A stretch of DNA of 64,000 nt, from the NCBI GenBank assembly GCA_032622095.1, contig CP136061.1:137417587-137481586 (forward strand), written 5' to 3'. Shown in pieces: positions 35,717 to 46,945 of this stretch. Source of the DNA: Siphonodentalium dalli. Taxonomy: Eukaryota > Mollusca > Scaphopoda > Gadilida > Siphonodentaliidae. How positions within the stretch are numbered: the first letter of the stretch is position 1; each line of letters begins with the position of its first letter. A program made the translations under genes and the position numbers. Under the pieces are notes generated by a model that was given only the letters and a program-made list of their open reading frames with translations, was not told the origin of the DNA and ran no database searches.

Positions 35717-35929
35717 ATGCATCAGAGCAACCGGGAAGTGTCTGGATGAATCTACCAATTATTCATTACAACTGGCAAAAGAACCTCTTCCGGATAAAAA
35801 TAGTTGGCTCATTTGAGTGGCGAGGATCACCCAGAATATATTATGAAGTCAAGAAGGCTAAGAAGTGATCTAAGGCAGAATAAATCTAATTAGTTGGTTT
35901 ACAAACCGAATGATAACAATTATATAAAT

Positions 35930-36179
35930 GAAAGTGTCAATGACACTGTAGATGTCATATATTACAGTCAGTGGTGCGATTAGGAGCGATTAGAAGTTTG
36001 AAACTTTTAAGTGATGCCAGAGGTCAACCTTATGATGTTTGGGATTAATTGGTAGAAAACTATTGGCTGCATGGCATGCCAAAGTATTTAGTGCCAATTT
36101 AGTATTTAGTCCCCAATGAAGGCTTCAAATTTGAAATGGCTGCTGACCCACGGACGATGGACAATGTCAAGTTGAGCTA
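35930..36179 (+). mobile_element. P1-solo: minimal P1 element without a repeat array
   Basis: The full P1 5' end (AGTGTCAATGACACTG) and 3' end (AAGTTGAGCTA) enclose only 250 bp, with a single degenerate GAAATGGCTGCTGAC motif. A CACGGACGATGG remnant stands where the microsatellite lies in larger copies. It shows that the termini alone define the mobile unit. 36180-36681 has only a small inverted pair (GAGAAGTGACTTCTC at about 36380 and 36580). Confidence 0.7.
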
Positions 36180-36681
36180 AAATGTTGAAAAAACATACTT
36201 CACTTGACATCTATGCAATTTCGCTTTGATACAAACATTTGACTAAAAAGGCTCTTTAATATGCTTGGAACATATATCAAATTGATATTCAATCCATGCT
36301 TTGTCTTACTATCTCTACTGGACCCTTGACCTCCGGAAGTTTGTTGGCCAAATTTGTCCTACATTATTTTTGTCCCAGGGAGAAGTGACTTCTCTCTCAT
36401 AATACCATTATGCATATATCCCAAAGAGCATATTTAAAGTATATTTCTTGATTATAATGGTGTTCTTACTTAATATAATGGTTTTATAAATTGGTTTTTG
36501 TGCTGTATAATACTTATTGAATCATAAAAGGGTGACGTTGGGTGTAAATTGAACTTGAACCATTGTAATAACCAAACAGAGAGAAGTGACTTCTCCCAAT
36601 TTGAAACCACCACGGTGGTGCCTGCTTGTGTTGTTTGTTGTAAACCAATCAATATAATTGCTGTGGCCTTATAGTACTTAC

Positions 36682-36751
36682 AGACAGAAGAAACTGTTCA
36701 AGCCTGCAGTCTTGCCAAGTGACTTTCATTTCTTCCTGGTTCACAAGAGCG
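36682..36751 (-). CDS. Host gene exon 5 (last one found)
   Basis: The minus strand reads GTTTGCAG, then a 70-base exon, then GTAAGTACT. After one base that completes a split codon, it encodes ALVNQEEMKVTWQDCRLEQF plus LLS with no stop. The preceding exon found (51757-51678) ends with two bases of a codon (GA), and the first base here (C) completes GAC, Asp. The phases therefore match across a 14.9 kb intron full of transposons. It ends in phase 0, so at least one further exon should lie at lower coordinates; I did not find it. Function not recognised. Confidence 0.6.
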
Positions 36752-37271
36752 CTGCAAACATTAATATGTAAATACTAGTAGAAATACTTCTTCAAATAAT
36801 TAAATATGTTAATATAACCACAAACAAATACAAACAAACTTTATGATCCAGAAATATTAACCGAGATGCAGAAAAGACCCCTAATTAAACAGTGAAGTGC
36901 ATTCACACACAAGCATGCACCTATAGAATCTTTTTTAATTAAAAAAAATCAAGCTGGAATCCACATAGTTCATGAGAAAATGTCAATGTGATAGATGGGA
37001 CAACAGTTTTGCACTGAATTACTTCCTTTTAAGGCCCAAATTTGTATATGAAAAATTAAGACTGAATAAAGATCGATGACAAAAGGAGTACACTTGGACT
37101 AGAAATATTTTGAGACCAAACCCCTCATGCATCATGTCACGAATAGATAAATTGGAACCAGGAAGTCTTTTTGCAGAACATAACAAGGGCAGCTGTTTAC
37201 AAACAGAGGTGTTATAATAACACTATTAACCTGTTCAACACTGTTCTCCACATATGAATTAGTGTGGGCTC
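36752..37271. other. Intron sequence, no recognised repeat
   Basis: AT-rich sequence with no support for additional exons. It lies within the large intron of the minus-strand host gene. Confidence 0.4.
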
Positions 37272-37350
37272 TTAACGAGTTCACTGCCGACGCCATTAAA
37301 TTACATGCAAAAAGTACGAGATAACTCATAGTCCGCAGTGAAAGTGTTAA
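37272..37350. mobile_element. Very short TTAA-flanked MITE remnant
   Basis: TTAACGAGTTCACTGCCGAC at the left and GTCCGCAGTGAAAGTGTTAA at the right are imperfect inverted repeats with TTAA at both ends, only 79 bp apart. Confidence 0.5.
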
Positions 37351-37877
37351 GATATAATAGACTGTTTTTTTTTATTTTAGTTCCATATCACTTTAATGTT
37401 TAAGCATTCCCCAGTAAGAAATAACCATTGATGTATTGCATTCATACTATTTAGTTGTCTCATTCATGAGACACATTTCTTGGATTATCATATAGGGTGA
37501 CGAAATTATGGTTAGTTGGTTACCATGCATGTTGTACTATATATTCAATTGCATCAACTTGCCACATAACAATTGCAGTTTTCCTTCATAATCAGTATCA
37601 TTACTGTTAATTTATGGGGAAATTCCCAAACAAACAAGATCGTCCCATCAGATAATATGCAGGTCATATGATTACCAAGTGACAAGATGTGATAACTTTA
37701 ATTACATACCGCACTACGTAATTGTAGTATTGTTTCAGAGTAAATTTTTTTTGGCAAAACAAAGCCATTTCACTGAGAGAGCACATGAGGTAATGAAATG
37801 CACATTTTTATATGCAAATATTTGGAGATTACAGAGTAGCGCCATGAAAGAATAATTTAGACATATGATTCCTATGA

Positions 37878-38142
37878 TTAACCCCTTGATGACTGGAATT
37901 CCTGAATTTTTGCAAAAACCCTGTGCCAAAGCATTCTCTTACATATGAGAGTCACCAATAGGGCGCCTCGCATATTTAAGAGAATGCATTGGCCTAACAA
38001 TATTTACCTTGACCTTGTAATTAAGCCAGTGCATTCTCTTATATATGGTGAGGCTCCCTATGAGACTTGCATATATGAGAGAATGCACTGGCACAGGGTC
38101 TTTAATGCTGCACCAGTGCAGCTCCCATCATGAAAGGGTTAA
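37878..38142. mobile_element. piggyBac-like MITE, type A
   Basis: It runs from TTAACCCCTTGATGACTGGA to CATCATGAAAGGGTTAA and contains the alternating AAGAGAATGCATTGG motifs and the CCTAACAATATTTACCTTGA core. TTAA is present at both ends. 37351-37877 holds no feature. Confidence 0.75.
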
Positions 38143-38249
38143 TATATGTTACTGATCAGCATTGATAGTCGTGGCAATATCATCAAAAACTTAATCTTCC
38201 ATAATCAAAGCTACATCTTCCAACCAATGGATTGACTGAAAACCTGGAG

Positions 38250-39749
38250 CTTTCATGACTGGAGCTGCACTGGTGCAGCATTAAAAATCCTGTGCCAGTC
38301 CATTCTCTTACAAATGCAAGGCTACCACAGGGGGCTGTGCTTATATAAAAGAATGCATCGACATACAAGGTCAAGGTAAATATTGTTAGGTCAATGTATT
38401 CTCTTATATATGCGAGGCTCCCTATGGGATAGTGTTGGGAGGTTATAGAATTTACGTTTTTTTTTTTTTTTTTGGGGTAAAAAAACCTCGGTTTCGGTTT
38501 TAGTATGCAATCGCTTAACATATAGCAATTAGTACAACACAACTGGACAAAACAGGCACTACCAGTTACAGAGGGTCATAATAAGTTGGGGAACAGCTTG
38601 CTGTGTTGCTAACTCATGAACTTTAATGAGAATGTGAGATAAAAGTCATATTGAACATCAAGTTTAACAAACACAAAATAGTTGTGCCCGACTGACCATC
38701 TTTCTTGACGCTGACCATAAACTCTTTTTCCGACTATATATCCCCCATACCAAAATCAAAACATAAAAGTGAAATGCAAATACAGCGACGTTTCATGCAT
38801 ACAAGATGAAGTCCCGTGTGACTTATATTGATACCGATATCGTTTAAAGACAAGGCTGTGTTAATAATCAATCAGTTACGATGTAGCATGTGTCCAGTTC
38901 CTCGACAATGATGACGTAATTACGCTTTTGATGTTCCCGCTCAGTTTGTGGGTTAGAGATACCGTTACGCGCAAAAATAACTGCTGCGACCAACAAGACG
39001 CTAATAAGTGCACATACATTACACGGCAATTGGCCAGCTCAAATTCGTAATATTTTGTTGAACGTTATAGATAAAAGTTCAATTTTATTGACCGATTAGC
39101 CGGGAGAATGAAGTTTCAGAAATTGCAGTTCTAACTACCGACTTTATTTCCGCATGGAATGAAATGTTTCGTCATGCATACGTCATAAATTCAAATAAAG
39201 TGCACACTTATTCTAAGACAGCTGACAATAAAGGTGACACAAGTCAACGACCTACTGCATGCAGTTTGTGTTGACTGTGTGGCCACTCATCGATCGATTG
39301 TAGGTTCCAGAACAAAAAGTTTCTGGACCATTTCCCACGTGGTATAACATTTCTTTTCGTTCGCATTCTCATTTTTGCAACGACATGCTTCCTCATTTCA
39401 GTTTCGTTTCGCAACGCAATTAATTTGACACTTACGATATCATAACAACACATATCTGAGACGAAATGGACACATTCCGATATATAATTGATCAGAGAGG
39501 CTGATTATTTGACAACAGTATCAACTAACAAGTCGATTCAAGTGAAAAATAAACATAAAAAAAAAACCGTTATGTCGTTTGGGGCAGAATCACGTCGGTC
39601 TGTTTCGGTCGGTATTTTTTAAAACCGAAACAGAGTTGTTTTCTCGGTTAACCGCACAACACTACTATGGGAGACTCACATATATAAGAGAATGCATTGG
39701 CACCGGATTTTCGAAAACTTTCAGGAAGCTCCTGTCATGAAAGGGTTAA
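38250..39749. mobile_element. Type A MITE split by a hAT insertion
   Basis: The left part (38250-38429) and right part (39665-39749, ending GTCATGAAAGGGTTAA) are one type A MITE in the inverse orientation. It is interrupted after CTATGGGA, which is repeated on the other side of the insert. The left TTAA has been lost by mutation. Confidence 0.7.
38430..39664. mobile_element. Non-autonomous hAT element with perfect 8-bp target duplication
   Basis: The ends TAGTGTTG and CAACACTA are inverted repeats that extend imperfectly for about 20 bp. The flanks are the identical 8-mer CTATGGGA (38422-38429, 39665-39672). Subterminal sequences are rich in AAACCGAAAC/GTTTCGGTTT motifs. No transposase is encoded in the 1.2 kb. 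It landed inside a piggyBac-like MITE, so it is the younger of the two. Confidence 0.85.
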
Positions 39750-39797
39750 TAGTAACTATAGTGCAAGCATTGGTTTATTTTCTTTTCAGAAAAGATT

Positions 39798-39834
39798 CAG
39801 TAATGCCCTAAATAATCAACCTCTTAACCACAGT
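39798..39834. repeat. FB1 MITE end fragment
   Basis: CAGTAATGCCCTAAATAATC followed by AACCTCTTAACCACAG is the first 37 bases of FB1. The rest of the element is absent. 39835-40609 has no supported feature. Confidence 0.6.
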
Positions 39835-40609
39835 GCACTTTGGCAAACTTCTTCCAAATTACCACGTTCACTACCGAAAACTAACAGGTAATTCCATCCC
39901 GTATGTCAACATGTGATTGCATGTTTTGCCGATAGTAGCAAGGTTTAAAATTCCTATGAGAATCAGAATCGATTCTCACAAATGATTCTTGCAAAGTGAA
40001 ACATGAGAATCAACTTTGATTCTCGCTACTTTGATTCTTGCATACATACGTGTATCTCTGCTTTGTTATATAAAGACATCATATCATAGCTACAGTATTA
40101 GGCCAGGGTGTTTTTTTTTTCAATTGGTTAACAGTAAATTTTTCAAAATTGTAAGCTATAAATGTACAATAAATATTGCAAATCTGCATTCCTGTCACAT
40201 TCACATCAACTCATATCACTGAAGATAGTAAGATATTACTAGCAGGGTTACCCGGTGTTGCCCAGGTTAAAGTGATGTGAAACCAGAGCTGTTAAGTTTC
40301 GCGGATTGTCCGTGAGACTCCCGGATTGCTATGGACAAAACCTCCAAATACGGAAGACCACCCAATTCTCCCGCATTGTACAGATGCACTGTTGCCGTCG
40401 GTAACATCAAGAGTAATTTCATATTCATCATTATTCAGTACCAATCAGCAGTACAAATTGAAACTAATTAATTTTCACACCCCTTCGTAGCCATGCAAGC
40501 TGTCGTAAAAGTATAAACAATAGATTTAATAATGCGACTTAAATAACTATTAAGTCACAAACCATGCGATCGGATGTGTCCATTTCGTTTGCGGGTAAAA
40601 CTGTATAGA

Positions 40610-40850
40610 CGAGTCCATTTTGTACTTTCGGTTTAGCTCATGTTGGATTGTTACCTGTGTAACTCTGGTTCCGTTTTTACTTATTTTAAACAAACTTTCT
40701 GCTTCTTAAATTAATGAGTCCATTTTGTAGTTATTCCGATTTTGTACTTTCGGTTTCGTGCATATCCGGCCGTATCTGGTGGAATTTTACATATTTTTAC
40801 GTATTTTAAACGAAGTGTCTGCTTCTTTCTAAATGTTGGTGGTCTTTCAA
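40610..40850. repeat. Two diverged ~125 bp direct repeats
   Basis: TTTTGTACTTTCGGTTT and ACTTATTTTAAACAAACT (second copy ACGTATTTTAAACGAAGT) with TCTGCTTCTT recur in order, about 125 bases apart. Confidence 0.55.
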
Positions 40851-40888
40851 CGCAGGTGGAATTTGTGTTTTGAACCGAAAATACTATT

Positions 40889-41335
40889 TTTTTACCCAAA
40901 ATATGTATCTCCTATAATAAATATCTTGGACACTGAAACTAATGGTTATATATTTCTTGCTTGCAAGATTCTAGAAGTCGTTTTTTAAAATCGGTACGCA
41001 ATACCTCGAGTACGCGCACTTTTCAAATGCCAATTAATGGCGATTATATCTTTGGACCAATCATGCGAGTCCTTTCACTATAACAGCGATTGAAAGACAA
41101 GACCTCATTCATTTTAATTTCTTCCTCCTGTGTGTTTGATGCGTTTTACCGAGTGCGCGGGGCGGGAATGTTGATCCCAACTGGGAGGGCCCTTGCTGTG
41201 TTCAGTGTCCAAGATATTTATTATAGGAGATACATATTTTGGGTAAAAAAATTGTATATCTCCGTCAAATATATCTTGGACACTGAAACTAATGGTTATA
41301 ATTATAATTCTTGAAGAGGAGGAGGCCACGAGGCA
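40889..41335 (+). repeat. X2 left terminus: three copies of the end motif
   Basis: T1 (40889-40944) contains ACCCAAAATATGTATCTCC and GGACACTGAAACTAATGG. T2 is its inverse copy at about 41198-41252. T3 (about 41255-41300) reads ATATCTCCGTCAAATATATC then GGACACTGAAACTAATGG, which is the version found at the right end. The G-rich CAACTGGGAGGGCCC precedes T2, and GAGGAGGAGGCC follows T3. Confidence 0.75.
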
Positions 41336-42790
41336 GATAATCCGACTATGTCCATGAAACCCACCTGCTGAAGCAGAAAAGACCTGCATCCTGTACCAAA
41401 AAGATTTCTTGGTAGACATCAATACTGAATCAATACTCAGAATGGATCTCACAAAATGAGGCAATGCTCAGTGCGGTATGACTGACTTGACAGTATGTTG
41501 AGCCCGACCGAGAGACCCAGGGGAGATATGAGAAACCGTTGGGCCCAGACCAATGGGGGGACCAGGGATACACCAGGAAAACATGACTGAGTTGAGCACT
41601 GGAAATCATGTCCCTGGAAAGAAAAAACATACACATAAGGGAGGGGACCAAGATGGAAAGATTGCCTGCCTCTGGTACACCAAGCCAAGGAACTGGAAAT
41701 TGAAGTGTACGGGCAACCAAGGAGAGGAACTAATACCGCGAATGGAACACTGTCTGATCATACGGCCAATCTGTGATACAATGAACCGGCCTGCATGGTT
41801 TCAAAATAAATGTGGAACTTAGTTTAATATCGTTCGTCAGGAGGTGGTATAGGGAACCCATACCGTAGGTTAGCAGAAAGTTACAAAAACTGTGATAACC
41901 CGCCAACTGGTATGCTCAAGCACCGATGGGCATGCGGCAATAATTGTGAAATGTCGCAAAGGTGAGAATCGATAATCGCTAAATCAGATTAGAATTAGAA
42001 TCACGCCTGCCAAGTGATGTTAAACACACGGCCCGAGTGATAACATAGAATTGGAAAATATTCTTGGTTCAAAGTCGGTGCTGTGACAAATACGATAACA
42101 AAATGGACTACAGACATGCCGCCTAGACACCAATGCAATGCCGATACGCTATATGATGAAATCCTATGGTGTTAGGTGGTCACTGAAAGATACATCCCAA
42201 ATCTAGAAGTAAAATTGAAAATGAGCGTAGTTCAGATGATAGTGTCTATGGAGCTGAACGGTCGATATTCATGATATGTTCGGCTAAGTGAGTAGAGCGC
42301 CAATTTCCCCTGTGAGATATAGCACCCGCATACTAACTTATCAGGTTCACACACACAATCAAGTCCATAATACGTCTAGGTTTGTCTCATAAAAGCGGCC
42401 TAATTGTTGAATAAAAATCTAACAGATTAGAAGGCCCAAAACTATAAAGACAGGTCTCAACAACACCTGGAATACCCCGACGGGATAAGAACGGAGGTGA
42501 GAATGGAGGCGAAAGAAACTTATTCAGGAGCAGTTCCTGAATGCGGCACATAGCCAGAGCAATGCGATATGGCAGAAAGCAGACTGACCGAGGAAACCTC
42601 AAAGTACAAAGAACGAAGGTAATATTGTACAAAACACTCAGTCGAATGAATGCCACTTGTAGGCGACTAGGAACAATGAGGTAGCCAAGGCAAGAAAGGG
42701 TTCGGAAAAACCGCTATGTGCCGTGACAGCATGAACCTGGATGGACTGAGACAGAACCAGCGGTAGATGCTGCAGAACCTTCATCGCTGC

Positions 42791-43214
42791 GAAGGTTGTG
42801 GGAGCCGCGACTACAAATAGAGGAGGCATGACCACCAACAGATTCCGAGCCTGCATCGCAGGCTGTACCGAGTTGACAGAGGAAAATTCATTTTTGCCCA
42901 TCTCGGAGAAGGTTGTGGAAGCCGCGACTACAAATAGAGGAGGCATGACCACCAACAGATTCCGAGCCTGCAGCGCAGGCTGTACCGAGTGGACAGAGGA
43001 AAATTCATTGTTTCCTGTCTCTGCGAAGGTTGTGGAAGCCGCGACTACAAATAGGGGAGGCATGACCACCAACAGACTCCGAGCCTGCAGCGCAGGCTGT
43101 ACCGAGTTGGCAGAGGAAAATCCATTGTTGACCATCTCTGCGAAGGTTGTGGAAGCCGCGACTACAAATAGAGGAGGCATGACCACGAACAGACCCTGAG
43201 CCTCTATCGAGTTG
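42791..43214. repeat. 117-bp minisatellite, four units
   Basis: Units start at 42791, 42908, 43025 and 43142 with GAAGGTTGTGG and contain GCCGCGACTACAAATAG, GAGGCATGACCACCAACAG and GCCTGCAGCGCAGGCTGTAC. The unit is 39 codons long, so it keeps frames open on both strands (42638-43453 minus, 42798-43199 plus). The related sequences GGAGGAGGCATGTCC...CGACTCCAGC (43330-43400) and GGAGGAGGCATGTCCACCAA (44130-44180) lie nearby. The same GGAGGAGGC motif also follows T3 at the element's left end. Confidence 0.8.
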
Positions 43215-43219
43215 GCAGA

Positions 43220-44339
43220 GGAAAAATCGTCACACGTTGGTTTTTGTTCTTGATATGTGGGCCCCATCCAGTCCTTCGGTTGTGGAAGACAGGCGTACTT
43301 CTCTGCGGATTGGTCAGGAGGCCGCAACCAATAAGGAGGAGGCATGTCCCGCAACCGACTCCAGCGGAGGCTCCATGTGAATGGAGGAAGCAAGAGAATG
43401 GCGCTGTTTGTTCTTCCTTTTTCTGTGCTGTTAGTATCGTGCTGGTAATGCATGCAAAATTGTGTGCAATTGTTATCCTAAGACCGAAGGACTGACCCAT
43501 CCGAAATGACCCTCAGGGAAGGCACTCTCGGATGGGCATGGCGAACTCGGACACGCATCAAACGCTGCCAAATCCAGGAGATGTTGCGACAGCACGTCCT
43601 CGTCTCTGAACAGCACCGTCCGTCCAGGAGATGGGAGGAAAGGGGCAAGTATCCCGACCAGGTCACCTGGTTTGATGAGGCAAAAAATTCCGGAGCCTCG
43701 GAAAGGAAACTAAGTCTAAGTTCTGGCCTAGGAGCCCAAAATAGGCCAGAAACTGTACAAAGCAAGGCCACACTGGTGGAGGAAAGAACACAGGTGAATA
43801 ATAGGGATACATACCCACCCCAAAACCGGGAGGGATGGATGCCGGAAAAGACGCTGACGATTGGAGGACAGGTCAGAACCCGTGCGGTCAAATCCCCTGG
43901 AGTGGAAGCAGTGGCAGTTGACACATTGAACTGCGTAGGCAGGCAATGTGCCGAGGGCACCGGGCTTGCGAGCTAAACGGCCCACTGATGTGGTAGCTGT
44001 AGCAAGTGGCCGGCTGGTGCAGCGATGGTGCGAACACGGCGGAACCGGAGGCAGGACCAAGGGCAGCTGCACTTGGACCACCATCGCTGCCCTTCTCTGC
44101 GGGGGCTATGGACACCGCGACCCTGAGGGAGGAGGCATGTCCACCAACCAACTCCAGCAGAGTCTCCAAGTTAATGGAGGATGCAAGAGAAGGTGCCACA
44201 TCAGAGGTGCCACAATCATTGAACTTGATAATCGATAGTCAATACTAGATTAGAATCGATGAAGCGGATCTAATAGCAAGGACAGAGGAAGTAGTGCATA
44301 ATATTCACATGTGCATAAATTTAATCGGAAACAACCGAG
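43220..44339. other. X2 interior, GC-richer, no recognised protein
   Basis: Several frames of 80-160 codons overlap on both strands (for example 43478-43960 minus and 43506-43976 plus). None carries a motif I recognise, and the equal openness of both strands argues against coding. Confidence 0.4.
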
Positions 44340-44640
44340 ACAGTCCTTCCCATGACAAAAATTACAGTTTTGTTGATTAGAAGGGTGTAATTGCACCGGT
44401 AATATAATTGCAAGTTGGGGTTATCTCAAATCAAAGGTCATTGTGTGATATACCCAAGTCCACTGACACTGTCACATGCCCATAAATTAACGGAGATGGG
44501 AAATGTGCTAAATATATCTTCACATATTTTAATATTGATTGTGACCAGGTGGACAAGTGCAAATGGTGAACACCCGTGAATAGAAAATTGCGAGTGCATA
44601 CGGGTGCGAGAGCAATCGTTACTGTCTCGTGGGAAGGAAA
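44340..44640. repeat. Block conserved between X2, X3 and X4
   Basis: CAGTCCTTCCCATGA, GGTGTAATTGCACC, GTTGGGGTTATCTCAAA and GCGAGTGCATACGGGTGCGAGAGCAAT occur in the same order at 62540-62910 and, more diverged, at 48760-49025. It is the best-conserved interior part of the X family, and lies about 1 kb from the right end once the P4 insertion is discounted. Confidence 0.65.
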
Positions 44641-45099
44641 GCCGGTAATTAGTAATGAGCACAATGCGTTACAAATATCTTTGCACGATCAACGATCGTT
44701 AACCTGTCCGATGGATATTAAACTGTAAAACAGGGTATCCAAATATGTCCGGTACTTTTCGACATCCGAAATAAAGAACTCAGAGTAATCGCCGCCGAAA
44801 GTGGTAATTGAATATCGGCTGTATCAATGTTTCATCGATTATACGATCAATCGTGGCACCCCTACCAGTCGGAGGGAAAAAAACATTACGAAGTTTTCAT
44901 CGTAAAAGCATTGAGACGTAATGTTCAATGTAGAGAGAAGAGGCAAGCCACACTGTGGCTATTTTATCTAGCATCCGTGAGGAAAATTATTGTAAAATAT
45001 TGTAATGTAAAATATTGTAAACAAGAGATGGACTGTCGTCCGGTGCATACCCCCTCATGGCATACCGCCTAGTGTGGGCATATCTATAACTTATGATGG

Positions 45100-46278
45100 C
45101 TATACTCAGACATATGGACCCAGAAATCAGCATTTTCATATAAACAAAGATGAATAACTATAGAACAAAAAACCAAAACAAACATTTGAATGTGCCATTA
45201 AATGTCCTCATAGTGGTGAACATCCATAAAAAATTTCATTGACATCCGAGCATTACTGTTCAAGTTATGAGTTGAACAGACATCGGATGGATCAAACAGC
45301 CAACATTTCCAGATAAACAAAGATGAATTACTCTAGAATGGAAAAGCAGAACAGCACAATGGAACCCTCTATTTAATGTCCTCATAGCAGTGAACATCTA
45401 TACCAAATTCCATTGAGATCCCAGCACAACTATTGAAGTTACGACATGAACAGACACCAGATGGACCAAAAAGCCAACATTTCCAGATGAACAAAGATGA
45501 ATAACTCTAGAATGGAAAAGCGGAACAAAACAATGGAACCCTCTTTTTAATGTCCTCATAGTAGTGAACATCCATACCAAATCCCATTGAGATCCCAGTA
45601 CAACTGTCGAAGTTACAATATGAACAGACACCAGACGAACCAAAAAGCCAACATTTCCAGATGAACAAAGATGTATAACTCTAGAATGGAAAATCCGAAC
45701 AAAACGATGGAACCCTCTATTGAATGCCCTCATAGTAGTGAACATCCATACAAAATTTCATTGAGATCCGAGCACTACTGTTCAGGTTATGAAATGAACA
45801 GACACCAGATGGACCAAAAATCCAACATTTCAAGATAAACAAAGATGAATAACTCTAGAATGGAAAATCCGAACAAAACGATGGAACCCTCTATTTAATG
45901 TCCTCATAGTTGTGAACATCCACACCAAATTTGGTTGAGATCCCAGCACAACTGTTGAAGTTACGACATGAACAGACACCAGACGGACCAAAAAGCCACT
46001 ATTTCCAGATAAACAAAGATGAATAACTCTAGAATGGAAAATCCAAACAAAACGATGGAACCCTCTATTTATGTCCTCATAATAGTGAACATCCATACCT
46101 AATTTCATTGAGATCCGAGCACTACTGTTCAAGTTATGACACGAACAGACATCGACGGACGTACGGACTCACGGACGCACGCACGGACGCACGCACGGAC
46201 GCACGGACGGACGCACGGACGGACGCACGGACAGGTGCAAAACAGTATACCCCCCTTTTTTTTTTTAAAAGGGGGTAT
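45100..46278 (+). mobile_element. P4: tandem-repeat element with terminal hairpin, nested in X2
   Basis: About six units of exactly 174 bp (register points 45301, 45475, 45649, 45823, 45997) are marked by CAACATTTCCAGATAAACAA and GATGAATAACTCTAGAATGG. An ACGGACGC microsatellite follows (46160-46235). The end is the hairpin TATACCCCCCTTTT...AAAAGGGGGTATA (46246-46278). The plan is the same as in P1-P3. Frames on the minus strand (45398-46132) follow the repeat and are not genes. Confidence 0.75.
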
Positions 46279-46733
46279 AATTATTACTTCTAATACATTT
46301 GGATAGGATTTTGTCAGGGACCAAACTCCAAACTGGAGCTTAGTGGAGACGACAACACAATATTGCATCCGGTGCAGTGTTAAAAAATCCCGACGAGAAC
46401 CCGAATGACTCTAAAGAGCATCGGTTTTTTCTATTGAGTATTGTTTTATGCAAACAAAAACGATATTTGTTCGAAGTGATTCTCGTAAATAAAACAAAAT
46501 TGAAATATTTGTTAATGAAAATATCCACCCACGGACTACTGTCATTAATAAGACAGTATTGTAGAATAAAAGATTGTTGAACAATTGTAAAACTAAATTG
46601 CGAAAATTGGAAAACACGTGCGTAGTGCATGAAATTAGGCAACTGCGTGTTGTCGTTCGCAATAGCATAAAGAGAAACGTTCATGAGAAATGAACAGATA
46701 AAAAATGCGACTTATCTTGCATCTAGAAGAATT

Positions 46734-46945
46734 TAAAATGAATGAGGTCTTGTCTTTCAATCGCTGTTATAGTGAAAGGACCCGCATGATTGGTCCAAAG
46801 ATATAATCGCCATTAATTGGCATTTGACAAGTGCGCGTACTCGAGGTATTGCGTACCGATTTTTAAAAACGACTTCTAGAATCTTGCAAGCAAGAAATAT
46901 ATAACCATTAGTTTCAGTGTCCAAGATATATTTGACGGATATATT
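46734..46945 (-). repeat. X2 right terminal inverted repeat
   Basis: This is the inverse of 40921-41119, ending in the terminal motif with TTTGACGGATATAT. Only one terminal copy is present here, against three at the left end. 46946-47879 shows no supported feature beyond a small ACCTGGTTAT/ATAACCAGGT inverted pair near 47455-47500. Confidence 0.8.

Larger units (their letters stand above)
40889..46945 (+). mobile_element. X2: 6 kb inverted-repeat element with foldback left end
   Basis: About 200 bp at 40921-41119 is repeated in inverse orientation at 46734-46934 with only a few differences. Shared landmarks include GCTTGCAAGATTCTAGAAGT, TACCTCGAGTACGCGCACTT and CCAATTAATGGCGATTATAT. The right end finishes TTAGTTTCAGTGTCCAAGATATATTTGACGG. 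The layout matches X1: outer motif, inner repeat, inverse outer motif, second direct motif, then GGAGGAGGC. The interior contains a 117-bp minisatellite, a block shared with X3 and X4 (44340-44640) and a nested P4 element. No enzyme motif was recognised. It lies inside an intron of the host gene. Confidence 0.7.

Noticed and set aside
39831-39880. Plus-strand segment between CCACAG and GTAATT
   Set aside because: The upstream CCACAG is part of an FB1 fragment, there is no supporting neighbour exon, and one frame contains a stop.
42638-43453. 271-codon minus-strand frame
   Set aside because: It is made mostly of four 39-codon repeats that are equally open on the plus strand; no protein family is recognisable.
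43478-43976. Two 156-160 codon frames facing each other
   Set aside because: Both strands are equally open in GC-rich DNA and neither has a motif, so there is no basis for choosing one.
45398-46132. Minus-strand frames of 100-115 codons
   Set aside because: The 174-bp P4 unit is 58 codons long, so any stop-free phase repeats; this is an array effect.
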